Below, piece by piece: positions 5,787 through 6,275 of a stretch of 6,275 nt of DNA. Every line of letters begins with the position of its first letter. Within the stretch, counting starts at the first letter, position 1. The position numbers and the translations under genes are program-made. This DNA comes from [Eubacterium] saphenum (lineage in GTDB: Bacteria; Bacillota; Clostridia; Oscillospirales; Ruminococcaceae): the NCBI GenBank assembly GCA_004555855.1, contig SFJQ01000092.1:1-6275 (forward strand). The letters are read 5' to 3'. The notes under the pieces were generated by a model, which was not told the origin of the DNA, did no database searches, and saw only the letters and a list, made by a program, of their open reading frames with translations.

Positions 5787-5906
5787 TTCGGCAGTCTGCA
5801 GGTATTCTGCGCGGACGTAGCCCTCTATCGCGTCAGTTCGCACATGGGCCCAACCGTCGGATGATACGCTCATGACAATCAGCTGCTGATCCTTGTACAG
5901 GCGGCG
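5778..5906 (-). pseudogene. C-terminal 42 residues of an SH3-like (SH3b) domain protein, 5' end missing
   Basis: The frame reads RRLYKDQQLIVMSVSS, then DGWAHVRTDAIEGYVRAEYL and QTAEAP before TAA (5780-5778). The pattern of hydrophobic strand, SSDGWA(H/K)V, then EGYVxAEYL is the second half of bacterial SH3 domains, found at the ends of cell-wall-binding hydrolases and other envelope-facing proteins. The first half of the domain and everything upstream are absent: the sequence switches within a few bases of 5906 to a glycerate kinase in a different frame, and the SH3 frame meets a stop at 5942-5940. It ends about 160 bp upstream of ppdK on the same strand, and ppdK has its own promoter. It could be the true upstream neighbour of ppdK, truncated by the junction, or part of the foreign patch. 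Confidence 0.6.
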
Positions 5907-6028
5907 TCTGACATCGGCAGACAGACTGTCTCTATTCCCTCACGGCAGAGGGTTTCTGCCAATGCCGTCTCCACTTCGACCGACGACAGGCATCCCTTGA
6001 ATGAATCTATGGCAAGAATGTATTTCAT
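5879..6028 (-). pseudogene. N-terminal fragment of glycerate kinase, truncated after about 41 residues
   Basis: The ATG at 6028 begins MKYILAIDSFKGCLSS, continues VEVETALAETLCREGIETV, and then CLPMSD. This is the unmistakable N-terminus of the GarK/GlxK-type glycerate kinase family (typical motifs (A/P)DSFKG and (P)xSDGGEG), which makes a phosphoglycerate from D-glycerate with ATP. Family proteins have about 370-380 residues. Here the conserved GGEG after MSD is replaced by AACTRISS and a TGA stop (5881-5879), because the sequence changes into the SH3 fragment at about 5906. The open frame is only 49 codons, so no kinase can be made. The real portion is 5906-6028. The upstream frame overlaps it by ATGA, which suggests it was once the downstream member of a translationally coupled operon. 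Confidence 0.75.
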
Positions 6029-6275
6029 GAGTCCGCCTCCTCGTTGCCAGTCGGTGTATGTGGGTTATTGTCTGTTTCATTGTCTGCCGCTGCCACATCG
6101 GCATCACCAGCCTGATGATGGGCGAGCAATGGAGCGTAGGCGGTCATGTACACCACGTCAGCGTTGCGTTCAAGGTCTGTCATGAAGGCAGCCTCGTAGA
6201 GTGATGTTTCAAAGTGATTCCACTTCTTGCCTTTGCCGTGGCAAGCATATTCGCCGGCAAACACTTTCGGGCCTT
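6025..6275 (-). pseudogene. Internal fragment of GH51 alpha-L-arabinofuranosidase joined to an unrelated acidic tail
   Basis: From the window edge the frame reads GPKVFAGEYACHGKGKKWNH, then FETSLYEAAFMTDLERNADV and VYMTAYAPLLAH (6273-6118). This matches the region of GH51 arabinofuranosidases around GEYA, (S/T)EAAFMTGLERNADVV and YAPLFAH; the Glu of GEYA is, as I recall, the nucleophile position in this subgroup. These enzymes release arabinose from arabinan/arabinoxylan side chains. After YAPLLAH the family normally continues with a Gly-Trp-Gln-Trp motif and some 100 or more further residues. Here it changes to a 30-residue acidic, Asn/Asp/Glu-rich tail (HQAGDADVAAADNETDNN, then PHTPTGNEEADS) and stops at TGA (6027-6025). 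The tail is probably the native C-terminus of a different protein lying upstream of glycerate kinase, with ATGA overlap. The GH51 piece resembles Bacteroidetes-type enzymes, an inference from memory. The gene continues to the right beyond the window. Confidence 0.65.
6036..6041 (-). promoter_or_regulatory. Ribosome binding site of the glycerate kinase fragment
   Basis: AGGAGG on the - strand lies 7 bases before the ATG at 6028 and fixes that start. A full-consensus Shine-Dalgarno here argues for a Firmicute-like source of this piece, since Bacteroidetes genes usually lack one. Confidence 0.6.

Noticed and set aside
3072..5864. Large + strand ORF of 930 codons opposite ppdK
   Set aside because: It is the exact codon-register antisense of a fully conserved PPDK, has no recognisable domain, starts inside the ppdK 3' end without a ribosome binding site, and is explained by avoidance of TTA, CTA and TCA codons in ppdK.
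5879..6028. Programmed or accidental frameshift joining glycerate kinase to the downstream SH3 reading
   Set aside because: The two parts are unrelated families and the remaining ~330 residues of the kinase are absent; a frameshift could not remove them.
5997..6185. + strand ORF of 62 codons in the right-end patch
   Set aside because: It is antisense to the GH51 and glycerate kinase readings, which have clear family motifs, and its own translation looks like nothing coherent.
1..6275. CRISPR array, tRNA/rRNA gene, insertion sequence or phage attachment site
   Set aside because: Reading both strands I found no regularly spaced repeats, no tRNA-like or rRNA-like stretches, no transposase or integrase motif and no long terminal inverted repeats, including around the right-end junctions.

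Overview
The first 5.7 kb reads as an ordinary chromosomal segment of a fermentative, low-to-mid GC Firmicute. Clostridia is likely, probably an Oscillospiraceae/Ruminococcaceae-like gut or rumen lineage. The reasons are strong AGGAGG-type ribosome binding sites, sigma-A-like promoters, intrinsic hairpin/T-tract terminators, an enzyme I of the GSSNSH type, and a bacterial ATP/AMP-type pyruvate phosphate dikinase. Taxonomy is inferred from these traits only; no search was run.

Layout: bases 1-20 look like the tail of a terminator belonging to a gene outside the window. Bases 20-234 are a regulatory region with two inverted repeats, a CcpA-like (cre-like) half site and a plausible extended -10 promoter. 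Then come, on the + strand, fruK (1-phosphofructokinase, start best placed at 235) and ptsI (PTS enzyme I, 1259-2896). Two hairpins at 2900-2966 close this unit, and the second also terminates the convergent gene. On the - strand is ppdK (pyruvate phosphate dikinase, 2982-5618), with a near-consensus promoter (TTGAAA, 17 bp, TACAAT) and two abutting 16-bp inverted repeats around the expected transcription start.

The genes share one metabolic theme. Enzyme I spends PEP to energise sugar uptake and releases pyruvate. PPDK interconverts PEP and pyruvate with ATP/AMP and PPi/Pi. FruK commits PTS-imported fructose 1-phosphate to glycolysis. No HPr, fructose permease (fruA) or fru regulator gene is in the window, and neither is the PPDK regulatory kinase.

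The last ~500 bases (about 5778-6275) do not fit the rest. On the - strand they hold, end to end, an internal piece of a GH51 alpha-L-arabinofuranosidase, an unrelated acidic C-terminal tail, the first ~41 residues of a glycerate kinase behind a good ribosome binding site, and the last ~42 residues of an SH3-like (SH3b) domain protein. Each piece is cut off inside a conserved domain. This is either a chimeric assembly or a patch of rearranged gene remnants, and it is the most anomalous part of the window. I saw no convincing new biological system, RNA gene, CRISPR array or insertion sequence.
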